64,000 bases of DNA. It comes from Cellulomonas soli (GTDB lineage Bacteria > Actinomycetota > Actinomycetes > Actinomycetales > Cellulomonadaceae). Every line of letters begins with the position of its first letter. The stretch's first letter is position 1. The stretch spans positions 186,001 through 250,000 of the forward strand of contig NZ_JACBZJ010000001.1 of the NCBI RefSeq assembly GCF_013409305.1. The letters are read 5' to 3'. The notes beneath the pieces were generated by a model. The model worked only from the letters and a program-made list of their open reading frames with translations. It had not been told where the DNA came from and made no database searches. The position numbers were made by a program, and so were the translations under genes. Of this stretch, positions 1-9,015 are shown piece after piece.

Positions 1-319
1 CCTCGAGCTCGGCCCGGCCGGCGTCGGTCAGCTCGACGACGCACGCACGCGCGTCGTCGAGGTCGGCGCGCCGCAGGACCAGACCGTCCTCCTCGAGCCG
101 GTTGACCGCGGAGGTCATGGCCGGCTGGGAGATGCGTTCGCGGGCGGTCAGCTCGCCGATGCGCAGGGGCCCCTCGTGCTGGAGGTTGGCCAGGACGCGG
201 ACGGCGACGACCGAGCGCCGCTCGCCCGGTCCGCGCGAGGCGTAGCGGGCGAACCGGCTGCCGTGCACGACGAGGCGCGCGGCGAGCTGGTCGAGGGAGG
301 TCCCGGTGGGGTCAGGCAC
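1..319 (-). CDS. MarR-family transcriptional regulator (3' end cut by window edge)
   Basis: A reverse-strand frame opens with GTG at 319 (VPDPTGTSLDQLAARLVVHG) and runs off the left edge, so only about 106 residues are visible. The stretch ISQPAMTSAVNRLEEDGLV is the recognition helix and wing entry of a MarR winged helix, followed by LVLRRADLDDARA, the beta-wing. MarR proteins are dimeric repressors or activators answering small ligands. The gene lies immediately downstream of, and in the same direction as, the sigma factor gene, 20 bases away, with an AT-rich stretch (331-357) between them that could hold its promoter. The C-terminal dimerisation helix is outside the window. Confidence 0.8.
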   Translation of the reverse strand, partial: MPDPTGTSLDQLAARLVVHGSRFARYASRGPGERRSVVAVRVLANLQHEGPLRIGELTARERISQPAMTSAVNRLEEDGLVLRRADLDDARACVVELTDAGRAELE

Positions 320-339
320 GACCCGACCATATCAGTGAT

Positions 340-1644
340 TTATATAGATGATGGATCGATGGTGTTCGCGGCAGGCGTCGCGAGGTCCGCCACCCGGCCG
401 TTGAGGTAGCGCTGCTCGGGGATGCTCGTGGCCAGCGAGGCCGCGAGCGCGAACGCCTCCCGCGCCCGCTGCGGACGTCCGGCGGCGAGCAGCAGGTGGC
501 CGTGCACGGCGTGCACCCGGTGCAGCCGCCGCAGCCCCGGCTCGGCCAGGAGCGGCTCGACCATGGCCAGCGCCGCCACCGGGCCCTGCAGCTCGGCGAC
601 CGCGACCGCGCGGTTGAGCGTCACGACGGGTCCGGGCGCGACGGCCTCGAGCATCCGGTAGAGCAGGTCGATCTGCGCCCAGTCGGTCTGCGCTGCGCTG
701 GGCGCCTCGTCGTGCACGGCCGCGATCGCCGCCTGCAGCTGGTACGGCCCGACGGGTCCGGCGGGCAGGACGGCCTCGACGAGGGCGACCCCCTCGGCGA
801 TGCGTGCGCCGTCCCACAGCGCACGGTCCTGCTCGGCCAGCGGGACGAGCGACCCGTCGGGCCGGGTCCGCGCCGGCCGGCGCGCGTCGGTGAGCAGCAG
901 GAGCGCGAGCAGGCCCGTGACCTCGTCGTCGCCGGGCACGAGCGCGTGCAGCAGCCGGGTCAGGCGCAGCGCCTCCGCCGCGAGCCCAGGATCGGTCAGG
1001 TCGCTGCCGGCGGTGGCCGTGTGCGCCTCGGTGAACGTCAGATAGAGCACCTGCGCGACCACGGCGACCCGCGCCGGCAGCTCGTCGGCCGGCGGCGGGG
1101 CGAACCGCGCACCGACCTCGCGCAGCCGGGCCTTGGCGCGGCTGATCCGCTGGGCCATCGTCGCCTCGGGCACCAGGAACCCGCGCGCGATCTGCGCGGT
1201 CGTGAGCCCGGCGACGGCCCGCAGCGTCAGGGCGACCTGCGAGGGCGCGGCCAGCGCCGGGTGGCAGCACAGCAGCAGCAGGGCGAGCGAGTCGTCACCA
1301 TCGCCGCTGCCGCCGCTGCCGTCGCTGCCGTCGACGACCTGGTCGGCCGCGGGCGCCAGCCACGCGTCCGTGGGCGTGCGGGCGGCAGCGAGCTCCTCGC
1401 GTGCGGCGCGGGCACGGTCCGCCCGCCAGCCGTCGATGAGCCGCCGCGAGGCGACGGTCACCAACCAGGCGCGCGGATCGCGCGGGAGCCCCTCGACGGG
1501 CCACTGGCGCGCGGCGGCGAGCAGCGCCTCCTGCACCGCGTCCTCGCACCGGTCGAAGTCCCCGTACCGGTGCACGAGCGCGGTCAGGACGTGCGGCGCT
1601 GCGGCACGCCACACGTCCTCACCGGTCGTCGACGCCGAGGTCAC
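340..1644 (-). CDS. ECF42-type RNA polymerase sigma factor with C-terminal extension
   Basis: The start is GTG at 1644, which overlaps the stop of the upstream DGPF/YCII gene by four bases (GTGA), so the two are probably translationally coupled. The protein is 434 residues. Region 2 is at the N-terminus (DRCEDAVQEALLAAARQWP, then PRDPRAWLVTVASRRLIDGWR), region 4 follows (ATMAQRISRAKARLREVG), and there is an extension of about 200 residues with TPR-like helices (VAVVAQVLYLTFTEAHTA, RALWDGARIAEGVALVEAVL). This architecture and the DGPF/YCII neighbour match ECF42 sigma factors, which have no classical anti-sigma factor and are thought to be controlled through the extension. A Gly/Ser/Asp-rich linker lies between regions 2 and 4. 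Target genes cannot be read from the sequence. Confidence 0.9.
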   Translation of the reverse strand: MTSASTTGEDVWRAAAPHVLTALVHRYGDFDRCEDAVQEALLAAARQWPVEGLPRDPRAWLVTVASRRLIDGWRADRARAAREELAAARTPTDAWLAPAADQVVDGSDGSGGSGDGDDSLALLLLCCHPALAAPSQVALTLRAVAGLTTAQIARGFLVPEATMAQRISRAKARLREVGARFAPPPADELPARVAVVAQVLYLTFTEAHTATAGSDLTDPGLAAEALRLTRLLHALVPGDDEVTGLLALLLLTDARRPARTRPDGSLVPLAEQDRALWDGARIAEGVALVEAVLPAGPVGPYQLQAAIAAVHDEAPSAAQTDWAQIDLLYRMLEAVAPGPVVTLNRAVAVAELQGPVAALAMVEPLLAEPGLRRLHRVHAVHGHLLLAAGRPQRAREAFALAASLATSIPEQRYLNGRVADLATPAANTIDPSSI

Positions 1645-2033
1645 CGGTCGTCGCCGTCGCCCCACATCGCCGGACGCAGCTCGATGACGTCGCCCGGGTG
1701 GGCGAACCGCTCGGCGATCTCCTCGGCGCGCTCGCGCGTGGCGCAGTCGACCTGGAAGAAGCCGGCCAGCTGCTCCTTCGTCTCGGCGTACGGGCCGTCC
1801 GTGGCGACCGAGCCGCCCGCGGCCCACCGGTAGACCGTCGAGGCGGTCGGTGCGGCGAGCGCCTCGGCCATGACGAGCTCCCCGGAGGCGGAGATCTCGC
1901 CCATGAGGGTCTCGAACGTGCCACGGCGCCGCTCGCGCTCGGCGGGGTCCATGGCCCGGCCCTCGGCGGTGAAGTCGCCCGTCGGGTGGCCCCACGGCTC
2001 GGGGTTGGCGTGGATGAGGATGACGTACTTCAT
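1641..2033 (-). CDS. YCII/DGPF-domain protein, partner of the ECF42 sigma factor
   Basis: The 130-residue protein starts at ATG 2033 behind a clear GGAGGA ribosome site. It shows the YCII-like ferredoxin fold pattern with MKYVILIHANPEP at the start and the DGPF-type motif TDGPYAETKEQLAGFF in the centre, ending in VIELRPAMWGD. DGPF proteins are the genetic companions of ECF42 sigma factors. Their biochemical role is not known, although YCII relatives have been proposed as small enzymes. The gene directly precedes and overlaps the sigma factor gene and follows a VOC gene by 122 bases in the same direction, so all three may be one operon. Confidence 0.9.
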   Translation of the reverse strand: MKYVILIHANPEPWGHPTGDFTAEGRAMDPAERERRRGTFETLMGEISASGELVMAEALAAPTASTVYRWAAGGSVATDGPYAETKEQLAGFFQVDCATRERAEEIAERFAHPGDVIELRPAMWGDGDDR

Positions 2034-2155
2034 GGGTGGTCCTCCGTGCTCTCGTCGCGACGGCGCCGTGCGCGCCCTGCACCGAGGACGTCGGAGCCGG
2101 ACCGCCGTTCTCGACATGCTGATCGATACGAGGTCGCCGCGGCCAGGATGGCCCG

Positions 2156-2557
2156 TCACCCCGCGACCGGCGACCCGTGCCGCGAACTCCAGTGCGGGTT
2201 CTCCATGACGCCGACAAGGTTCCCGAACGGGTCGACGACCGAGGCCGTGCGGAACCCCTCCCCGCGCTCGCGGACGTGGTCGTGCTCCGTGGCCCCGCGG
2301 CGCAGCAGGTCGGCCAGCGCGGCGTCCACGTCGTCGACGTGCCAGTAGGTGATCGGACCGCCGGTGCCGGGGGTGTCCCCGGGGCCGCGGAAGCGGGCGT
2401 CGACGATCCCGAGCTCGTCCTGGTCGTCGCCGACGCGGAACTCCACGTACCCCTCGCGCGCGAAGTACGGCTCGAGGTGCAGCAGGTCGGTGTACCAGGC
2501 GCGCGCGGCGGCGAGGTCGTCGGCGTACAGGTTGATGGTGGCCATCCCGCGGAACAT
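2156..2557 (-). CDS. VOC (glyoxalase/bleomycin resistance) family protein
   Basis: A 133-residue protein starts at ATG 2557 behind AGAAGGAGACC, a better ribosome site than the one for the internal ATG twelve bases later. It carries one VOC module: MATINLYADDLAAARAWYTDLL at the start, YWHVDDVDAALADLL in the middle and TASVVDPFGNLVGVMENP at the end. VOC proteins are metal-dependent isomerases, dioxygenases or drug-binding proteins, and the substrate here cannot be assigned. It is divergent from the WYL regulator (about 85 bases between starts), so that regulator may control it. Confidence 0.88.
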   Translation of the reverse strand: MFRGMATINLYADDLAAARAWYTDLLHLEPYFAREGYVEFRVGDDQDELGIVDARFRGPGDTPGTGGPITYWHVDDVDAALADLLRRGATEHDHVRERGEGFRTASVVDPFGNLVGVMENPHWSSRHGSPVAG

Positions 2558-2642
2558 GTCGGTCTCCTTCTGTCGGTGGTGGGACCACCCTGCGCCGCAG
2601 AAGTGCTCATCTCCTGCATAGTTTCTGCGGGATGATCGGAGC

Positions 2643-3635
2643 ATGCGCGCAGACCGGCTCGTGGCGACCCTCCTGCTGCTGCAGGCGCGCGGGCACGTCA
2701 CGGCCCCCGAGGTCGCGGCCGAGCTCGAGGTCTCCGTGGCGACCGCGCGTCGCGACCTGGAGTCGTTGTCCACGGCCGGTCTGCCGGTCTACGCGCAGCG
2801 AGGGCGTGGCGGCGGTTGGGCCCTGCTCGGCGGCGGCCGCACGGACCTGAGCGGGCTCAGCGGACCCGAGGTGCGCGCGCTCTTCCTCCTGCTCGGGCCG
2901 GCGTCCTCGGCGGACCCGCAGGTCCGCGGCGCGCTGCGCAAGCTCGTGCGGGCGCTCCCCGCGAGCTTCCGCGAGCAGGCCAGCGCCGCGGGCGCCGCGC
3001 TCGTCGTCGACCCGTCCCGGTGGGGTGCCGCTCCCCCGCCGGAGCGAGCCGGGGCTGCCGGCGGGGCGGACGCCGATGCCCGTGCTGTGCTCGAGGACGG
3101 CGTCGTGGCCCGCCGTCGCGTGTCGTTCGCGTACGTCGACGGGCGCGGTCGCACCGACCCGCAGCGCCGCACGGTCGACCCCTGGGGACTCGTCGAGAAG
3201 GCCGGCACCTGGTACCTCGTCGCCGGGACAGCCACCGGACGACGGACCTTCCGCGTGGCACGCATGCAGGACGTGCAGGTCACCGACGAGCCGGCGCAGC
3301 GGCCGGTCGACCTGGACCTCGTCGCCGAGTGGGCCGCGGCCCGCGCCCAGGTGGAGGAGCTGCGTGCCCGCGTCAGCGCGGACGTCCTGGTCGAGCCGTG
3401 GGCGTTGGCGCCGTTGGGCGACGTGCTCGGACGGCACCTCAGCCCGGGCGAGGTGCAACCGGACGGGCGGACCCGCGCCACCGTCACCTCGGACACCGCC
3501 ACGATGCTGGCCCGCCGGCTCGCCGGGTGGCACGACGCGGTCGAGGTGCTCGGACCGCCGGACGTACGCGCCGCGCTCGCGGCGATCGGCGCGAACCTCG
3601 CCGACCGGTACGGGACCCCGACGACCGACCGCTGA
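2643..3635 (+). CDS. WYL-domain transcriptional regulator (YafY/DeoR type)
   Basis: The 330-residue protein has an N-terminal helix-turn-helix of HTH_11 type (residues 1-55; VTAPEVAAELEVSVATARRDL), a WYL domain near residues 155-225 with the name-giving W190-Y191-L192 and the downstream FRVARM strand, and a WCX-type C-terminal region. WYL domains bind nucleic acid or nucleotide ligands and control transcription. The gene is transcribed divergently from the VOC gene. ATG 2643 follows GATCGGAGC at workable distance. No ligand or target can be inferred. Confidence 0.9.
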   Translation: MRADRLVATLLLLQARGHVTAPEVAAELEVSVATARRDLESLSTAGLPVYAQRGRGGGWALLGGGRTDLSGLSGPEVRALFLLLGPASSADPQVRGALRKLVRALPASFREQASAAGAALVVDPSRWGAAPPPERAGAAGGADADARAVLEDGVVARRRVSFAYVDGRGRTDPQRRTVDPWGLVEKAGTWYLVAGTATGRRTFRVARMQDVQVTDEPAQRPVDLDLVAEWAAARAQVEELRARVSADVLVEPWALAPLGDVLGRHLSPGEVQPDGRTRATVTSDTATMLARRLAGWHDAVEVLGPPDVRAALAAIGANLADRYGTPTTDR

Positions 3636-3862
3636 CGCCCGCCCGGCCACCCTCGCGAGCCAGGGCGGCGAACCCGGCCCGCACACGAGCGATGCACCTG
3701 CGCCGCGGTGCGGGTGAAGTTGACCGACGGCTCCCGTTCACCCTTGCCGGGCGGTCGCGGGCGGTCAGGCCGGTGCGAGACTGGCTCGCTGCGGCCGTGC
3801 GACCTGCGGGAGCGCACCGGCACGGCGAACGACCGACGCCCCGCGGCGGAAGGCGAGGACCC

Positions 3863-4975
3863 ATGGCGAGCAGATCGGGGCGGGTCTCGCTCCTGCGCGG
3901 CCAGGACCTGGCCTGGCTCGCCCGCCGGGTCGTCGCGTTCGGCATCGTGGTCGGCGCCCCGATCATCGCGGCCACCTGGTTCCGCGACGGGCCCCACGAC
4001 GTGTGGGTGCGCTGGGGCTACCCGCCGCTCGGCGCGGTGCTGCTGGTCTTCGGGTGGATCCTCCTGCGCCGCCCGGCATGGGCGCTGCGGACCGCGCTGA
4101 CGATCCTCGTGCTCCTCGAGATCGGGTGGGTCGTCGTCGCGGTGGGCCGCATCGGCCGGGAGCCGGACGTCGCGACCGCGTGGGCGTCGCTGATCCCGAC
4201 CCCGCTGCTCGGCGTGGTGGTCTGCCTGATCGTCGGCTTCCTGTTCCAGCGCACCCGGACGGCGCTCCTGCACGGCGCCTTCTACTCGGGCGTGATGACC
4301 GGGGCGATGGCGACGGCGTTCTCCCGGCGGCCGGGTGGCGGGGAGTACGTCTGGCAGTCCGTGAGGTACGGGGTGTACCTGGGTGTGTTCCTCGTGCTGC
4401 TGCTCGTGCTCTCGCGCGCCAAGGAGCACGTCGCCTCGGCGGTGGCCGATGCCGAACGGGCGGACGCGACCGCCTCGCGGATGCGCGACATGGCCTACCT
4501 CGACGAGCTGACGGGGATCGCGAACCGGCGTCGGCTCATGGAGGAGCTCGGCTACCAGGCCGGGCTGCTCGGCCCGGCGCACCCGGTCGGCGTCGTGTAC
4601 TTCGACCTGGACCACTTCAAGCGCGTCAACGACACGTACGGGCACGAGCTGGGCGACCAGGTGCTGCGTCTGGTCGCCCAGATCACGGGCCGCACCCTCG
4701 CCCACCGTGACCTGCTCGCACGCCTGGGCGGCGAGGAGTTCGTGATCGTCGCGCCGGGCACGCACCACGAGGGGGCGCTCGCGCTGGCCGAACGGCTGCG
4801 GCAGAACCTGCCCGAGGAGCTGGAGGCGACCCTCGGTGTGCGGGTCACCGCCAGCTTCGGCGTCACCGACCTGCGGCCCGATGACACCCCGGCCTCGGTG
4901 CTGCGTCGGGTGGACGGGTTTATGTACCGGGCCAAGGCCGACGGCCGCGACCAGGTCAGGGCCGGCGGGGCGTGA
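3863..4975 (+). CDS. Membrane diguanylate cyclase (GGDEF domain)
   Basis: The protein is 370 residues from ATG 3863, preceded by GGAAGGCGAGGACC. Roughly six hydrophobic segments span residues 20-185, followed by a short linker and a GGDEF domain from about 210 (YLDELTGIANRRRL) to the end. The signature reads LGGEEF at 288-293, an active variant, with metal-binding YFDLDHFK (D248, D250) and N256 in place. The RxxD inhibitory site five residues upstream of GGEEF is not conserved (AHRD), so product inhibition may be weak. It would make cyclic di-GMP from GTP at the membrane. Its 3' end overlaps the convergent VWA gene by 20 bases. Confidence 0.92.
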   Translation: MASRSGRVSLLRGQDLAWLARRVVAFGIVVGAPIIAATWFRDGPHDVWVRWGYPPLGAVLLVFGWILLRRPAWALRTALTILVLLEIGWVVVAVGRIGREPDVATAWASLIPTPLLGVVVCLIVGFLFQRTRTALLHGAFYSGVMTGAMATAFSRRPGGGEYVWQSVRYGVYLGVFLVLLLVLSRAKEHVASAVADAERADATASRMRDMAYLDELTGIANRRRLMEELGYQAGLLGPAHPVGVVYFDLDHFKRVNDTYGHELGDQVLRLVAQITGRTLAHRDLLARLGGEEFVIVAPGTHHEGALALAERLRQNLPEELEATLGVRVTASFGVTDLRPDDTPASVLRRVDGFMYRAKADGRDQVRAGGA

Positions 4976-6020
4976 CCGTCCGGGGTGCGCGCACGCGCCC
5001 CCACCACAGGGACAGCGCGACGGCCGCCGCGACGAGCAGCCCGCCCGCGAGCGCGAACCACGAGGCCACGTCGCGGTCCTCGTGCACGACGCTCAGGGTG
5101 CTGGGCAGCTCGGTCAGGACCGAGCTCAGCTCGTCGGCGTTCTCCGCCCGGTAGTACTCCCCGCCCGTCGAGTCGGCGACCTCGGTGAGCGTGGCCTCGT
5201 CGATCGTCTGGTTGCCGGGCCCCGCACCTCCTCCCCCGCCGGCGTTCGCGCCGGCCGCACCGCTGGAGGCGTCGACCTGCGAGGCGTCGCACACGGCTGC
5301 GGCGGGCGTCGTGGTGCCGAACCCGATCGTGTAGACGGGGATGCCGCGCGCGGTCGCCTGCTCGGCCGCGGTCACGGGTTCGACTCCCTGGGAGTTCGCT
5401 CCGTCGGTGAGCACGACGATCGCGGCGGCGGGCTGCGCGGTGTCCTCGTCGGTGACCTCGACGCCCGTGGGGGCGACCGACAGGTCGACCTCGGCGATCG
5501 CGTCGATGGACGTGAGGATGGCTTGCCCGATCGCGGTGCCGCGGGACGTGGTGAGCCCGGCGATCGCGTCGACGAGCGCGTCGGTGTCGGTCGTGGGCGG
5601 TACGAGCACGCCCGCGACGCCCGAGAACGCGACGAGACCGATGCGTGAGCCTGCCTGCGACTCGACGAACGCGGTGGCGGCCTCCTGCGCGACGACGAGA
5701 CGGTTCGGGTCGACGTCGGTCGAGCACATCGAGCTGGACACGTCGAACGCGAGCAGGATCGTGGTCGCGTTCGAGGCGATCGGCACGGACACCTGCGGCC
5801 TGGCGGCGCCCACGCCGAGCACCGCGAGCCCGGCGACGAGCAGCGCGGCCGGGATGCGGCGCGTCCACCGTCCGCGTCCGGGGGCGGCAGCCCGCACGAG
5901 CGCGAGCGAGGTGACGGTCACGGCGGCCCGGCGGCGACGACGGCGCACCAGCCACGCCACGGCGAGCACCAGGGGGACGGTTCCGAGCGCGGCGAGCGCC
6001 CACGGCCAGGCGAGCGACAT
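4956..6020 (-). CDS. VWA-domain membrane protein, BatA-like (downstream copy)
   Basis: This 354-residue protein begins at ATG 6020 and its start overlaps the stop of the preceding VWA gene (TGATG). Two N-terminal membrane helices (about 8-27 and 57-75) precede a von Willebrand A domain with an intact MIDAS start DVSSSM at 93-98 and later VVLTDGANSQG. A final membrane helix lies near the C-terminus (WFALAGGLLVAAAVAL). A glycine-rich insert is present around residue 245. In MoxR-DUF58-VWA operons these Bat-type proteins are thought to assist folding or insertion of partner proteins together with the MoxR ATPase. It is the last gene of that operon. Confidence 0.9.
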   Translation of the reverse strand: MSLAWPWALAALGTVPLVLAVAWLVRRRRRRAAVTVTSLALVRAAAPGRGRWTRRIPAALLVAGLAVLGVGAARPQVSVPIASNATTILLAFDVSSSMCSTDVDPNRLVVAQEAATAFVESQAGSRIGLVAFSGVAGVLVPPTTDTDALVDAIAGLTTSRGTAIGQAILTSIDAIAEVDLSVAPTGVEVTDEDTAQPAAAIVVLTDGANSQGVEPVTAAEQATARGIPVYTIGFGTTTPAAAVCDASQVDASSGAAGANAGGGGGAGPGNQTIDEATLTEVADSTGGEYYRAENADELSSVLTELPSTLSVVHEDRDVASWFALAGGLLVAAAVALSLWWGRVRAPRTVTPRRP

Positions 6021-6970
6021 CAGACGACCCTTCCGGTGCGCAGCACGGTGAGCACCGCGCCGAGGCCGAGCAGCAGCACCGCGAGCGCGATGACCGCCCC
6101 GGCGAGCGGGACCTTCTCGTCGGCGGTCTCCAGCCGCAGGTCGATGCCCGAGGCGACGGCGTCGAGGTCGTCCGCGTCGCTCGCGAGGCGGTACTGCCCG
6201 CCCGTGGTGGTCGCGACGGTGCGCAACGTGTCCTCGTCGAGCGCGGTGTGCATCTGGTAGCCGTCGACCTCGACGGTCGCACCTTCGGCAGTGCCGACGC
6301 CGACGGTCTCGACGTGCACGCCCGCGCTCTGCGCGACGGTCGCGGCGGTCTCGACGTCGGTGCCGCTCTCGGACTCCCCGTCGGAGATCAGCACGATCGT
6401 GGCCGAGCCCCAGTAGCCGAGTTCGGGGGTGGTGCCGTCCTCGGCGACCGTGACCGTCTGCCCGGTGATGGCCGACAGCGAGGTCAGGATCGCCTCGCCG
6501 AGGGACGTGCCGCCCTGGACGGTCAGCCGTTCGACCGCGGCGGCCGCCGCGGCGTGGTCGGCGCTGGGCAGTGCGGTGGTCAGCGCGCCCTGCTGGAAGG
6601 CGACCACCCCGATGTCGACGCTGGCCGGCTGGGCCTCGATGAACGCCAGGGCGGCGGCCTGGGCGGCGGCGAGGCGAGTGGGTGCGGCGTCGTCGGCCCC
6701 CATGCTGGCCGAGACGTCGATCGCGAGGATCACGGTCCCGGCGGCCCGGGGCACGGGCACGGCCGCGGTGGGTCCCGCGGCGGCGAGGACGAGCAGGGCG
6801 AGCCCGGCGACGGTCAGCCAGACGCCCGTCCGACGCACCGATCCGGCGCGGGTGACGCCCGCGGCGGCGAGCGCGGCGGTCCGTCGGCGTCCGAGGAGCA
6901 CGAGGGCGACGACGAGCGCCGCGACGAGCAGCAGCCCGACGACGAGCACGAGCGGGGCGGCGAACGTCAT
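6020..6970 (-). CDS. VWA-domain membrane protein, BatA/BatB-like (upstream copy)
   Basis: A 316-residue protein starts at ATG 6970, overlapping the stop of the DUF58 gene by four bases. It has membrane helices at about 5-27 and 50-68, a VWA domain with MIDAS motif DVSASM (85-90) and IVLISDGESESG, and a C-terminal membrane helix (VPLAGAVIALAVLLLGL). It is a paralogue of the next gene, and both face the outside or periplasm-equivalent in a typical Bat arrangement. The pair probably arose by tandem duplication and may act as a heteromeric complex downstream of MoxR. Confidence 0.9.
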   Translation of the reverse strand: MTFAAPLVLVVGLLLVAALVVALVLLGRRRTAALAAAGVTRAGSVRRTGVWLTVAGLALLVLAAAGPTAAVPVPRAAGTVILAIDVSASMGADDAAPTRLAAAQAAALAFIEAQPASVDIGVVAFQQGALTTALPSADHAAAAAAVERLTVQGGTSLGEAILTSLSAITGQTVTVAEDGTTPELGYWGSATIVLISDGESESGTDVETAATVAQSAGVHVETVGVGTAEGATVEVDGYQMHTALDEDTLRTVATTTGGQYRLASDADDLDAVASGIDLRLETADEKVPLAGAVIALAVLLLGLGAVLTVLRTGRVV

Positions 6971-8007
6971 GCCGGCCTCGCCTGGGTGCGGGCGACGACG
7001 TCGACGAGCTGGCCGACGAGGTCCCGATCGGTGGTGATGCGGTGCACGGGCACGCCCGCACGTCGCGTCCCCGCGAGGATCGCGGCGTCCCGTGCGTCGA
7101 CGCCGGCACGCAGCCGGGCGCGGAACAGCGGGTCCGAGGTGTCCACGAACAGCTGCTCGCCCGTCTCGGCGTCCTCGACGACGACGAGCCCGGCCTGCGG
7201 GACGTCGTCGTCGGCCGCGTCGACGATGCGCAGCGCCACCACCTCGTGCCGGTGCGCGAGCTGCAGCAGCGGACGCTCCCACTCGCCGGTGCCGATGAGG
7301 TCCGAGACGACCAGGACGAGCGAGCGGCGCCGCGCGACCGACGCGACGGAGGCGAGCATGGCGGCCAGGTCGGTCGTCGTGCCGGGCGCCGGGTCGGTGC
7401 CGGGCGCGGACGCGGCGGAACGCCCGCGACGACGCCGGGCCCCTCGGGCGGCAGGTTCGCCCGTGCGGCCGTGCGGCGCCGTGCGGGCCAGGTCCTCGCC
7501 GATGAGCAGCGCCTGGGTGCGACCGGAGCCCGGGCGCACGACGCGCACCGCCCCCGTGTCGTACAGGACGGCCCCCACGCGGTTGCCGCCGCGGGCGAAC
7601 AGCCGGGTGAGCACGAGCGCGAGCTCGACGAGCACGTCGTCCTTGCCCCGGCCGGGCACCCCGGCGGCCATCGACGTCGAGCGGTCCAGCACGAGCCAGA
7701 CCGTCAGCTCACGGTCCTCGGTGAACTCGCGCACGTGCGGCTCGTTCATCCGCGCGGTCACGTTCCAGTCGATGTGCCGCGCGTCGTCCCCCTCGACGTA
7801 GGCGCGCAGCCCGGCCAGGTCGAAGCCCGACCCGCGCTGCGTCGTGCGGTACGCGCCCTGCAGCCGACCTTCGAGCGGGCGCACGACGCGCCACTCGAGC
7901 CGACGCAGCAACCGGTCGGTGGCCGCGTCCCGGCGCCCGGGGCGTGCGTCTCGTCCGTCGTGCGCCGCGCGTGCGGGCGCTGCGGGGGAACCGGGCGTGG
8001 TCGTCAC
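6967..8007 (-). CDS. DUF58 domain protein of the MoxR operon
   Basis: GTG 8007 lies four bases after the moxR stop. The 346-residue product has the DUF58 hallmark RAYVEGDDARHIDWNVTAR near residue 60 and a degenerate VWA-like fold (VWLVLDRSTSMAAG). It lacks the membrane helices seen in many DUF58 proteins, so it is probably cytosolic. An Arg/Ala/Gly-rich insert (about 185-215) looks disordered. DUF58 proteins are constant neighbours of MoxR ATPases and are believed to be their adaptors, although the mechanism is not established. Confidence 0.9.
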   Translation of the reverse strand: MTTTPGSPAAPARAAHDGRDARPGRRDAATDRLLRRLEWRVVRPLEGRLQGAYRTTQRGSGFDLAGLRAYVEGDDARHIDWNVTARMNEPHVREFTEDRELTVWLVLDRSTSMAAGVPGRGKDDVLVELALVLTRLFARGGNRVGAVLYDTGAVRVVRPGSGRTQALLIGEDLARTAPHGRTGEPAARGARRRRGRSAASAPGTDPAPGTTTDLAAMLASVASVARRRSLVLVVSDLIGTGEWERPLLQLAHRHEVVALRIVDAADDDVPQAGLVVVEDAETGEQLFVDTSDPLFRARLRAGVDARDAAILAGTRRAGVPVHRITTDRDLVGQLVDVVARTQARPA

Positions 8008-8011
8008 CGGC

Positions 8012-8986
8012 TCAGCGGTCCTGCAGGACGACGGTCGGCGCCGGCACCGCGGCCAGCACCCGGCGGACGATCGTGTCGGCGTCGAGGCCGTCGGCGAGCG
8101 CCTCGTAGGAGACGACGACGCGGTGGCGCAGCACGTCGAGCGCGAGCTCGGACAGGTCCTGCGGCAGCACCCACTCGCGTCCGCGCAGGAAGGCCAGCGC
8201 CCGGGCGGCCAGCACGAGCGCGATCGACGCACGCGGGCTCGCCCCGTAGGTGACGTACCGGTCGAGGTCGCCGAGGCCGGCCAGTGCGGGCGAGCGGGTC
8301 GCGGTGACCAGGCGGACCGCGTAGTCGACGATCGCGGGGTCGACGTAGACCTGCTGCACCTGGGCCTGCATGGCGATCAGGTGCTCGGGCGTGAGCACGG
8401 CCTGCACGGGCACGGCCGGTCGCAGCGCGCGGTCGACCACGGCGTGCTCCTGCGGGCCGTCCGGGTAGCCGACGACGACCTTCATCATGAACCGGTCGAT
8501 CTGAGCCTCGGGCAGCGGGTACGTACCCTCGGACTCGATGGGGTTCTGCGTGGCCATCACGAGGAACGGGCGCGGCACGGGGAACGTCTCGCGGCCGATC
8601 GTCACCTGGCGTTCCTGCATGACCTCGAGCAGCGCGCTCTGCACCTTGGCGGGCGCCCGGTTGATCTCGTCGGCGAGCAGCAGGTTGGCGAACACCGGTC
8701 CGAGGGAGGTCTGGAAGTCCCCCGAGTGCTGGTGGTACACCCGGGTGCCGACCAGGTCGGCTGGCACGAGGTCGGGCGTGAACTGGATGCGCTGGAACTG
8801 CCCGCCGATCGCGCCGGCGAGCGACTTCACGGCGAGGGTCTTGGCCAGTCCCGGCACGCCCTCGACGAGCAGGTGCCCGCCGGAGAGCAGGGCGACGGCC
8901 ATACGTTCGAGCAGCTCGTCCTGCCCGACGATCACGCGCTTGACCTCGTACAGCACCTGCTCGAGCGGGTTCTCGGGGGTTGTCAT
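8012..8986 (-). CDS. MoxR-family AAA+ ATPase
   Basis: ATG 8986 follows CAGGAGCGTC at ideal distance, so it is preferred over the upstream in-frame ATG at 9016, which has no such site. The 324-residue protein shows Walker A GVPGLAKT (43-50), Walker B LLADEINR (103-110), sensor 1 (MATQNPIE) and the C-terminal AAA lid (ASPRASIALVLAARALAFLRGR). MoxR ATPases act as chaperone-like motors with VWA partners, and here the whole set of DUF58 and two VWA genes follows directly in the same transcript. It starts 29 bases after the serine protease gene. Confidence 0.95.
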   Translation of the reverse strand: MTTPENPLEQVLYEVKRVIVGQDELLERMAVALLSGGHLLVEGVPGLAKTLAVKSLAGAIGGQFQRIQFTPDLVPADLVGTRVYHQHSGDFQTSLGPVFANLLLADEINRAPAKVQSALLEVMQERQVTIGRETFPVPRPFLVMATQNPIESEGTYPLPEAQIDRFMMKVVVGYPDGPQEHAVVDRALRPAVPVQAVLTPEHLIAMQAQVQQVYVDPAIVDYAVRLVTATRSPALAGLGDLDRYVTYGASPRASIALVLAARALAFLRGREWVLPQDLSELALDVLRHRVVVSYEALADGLDADTIVRRVLAAVPAPTVVLQDR

Positions 8987-9015
8987 GACGCTCCTGTCGT
9001 GTGCGGTGCGGGTCA

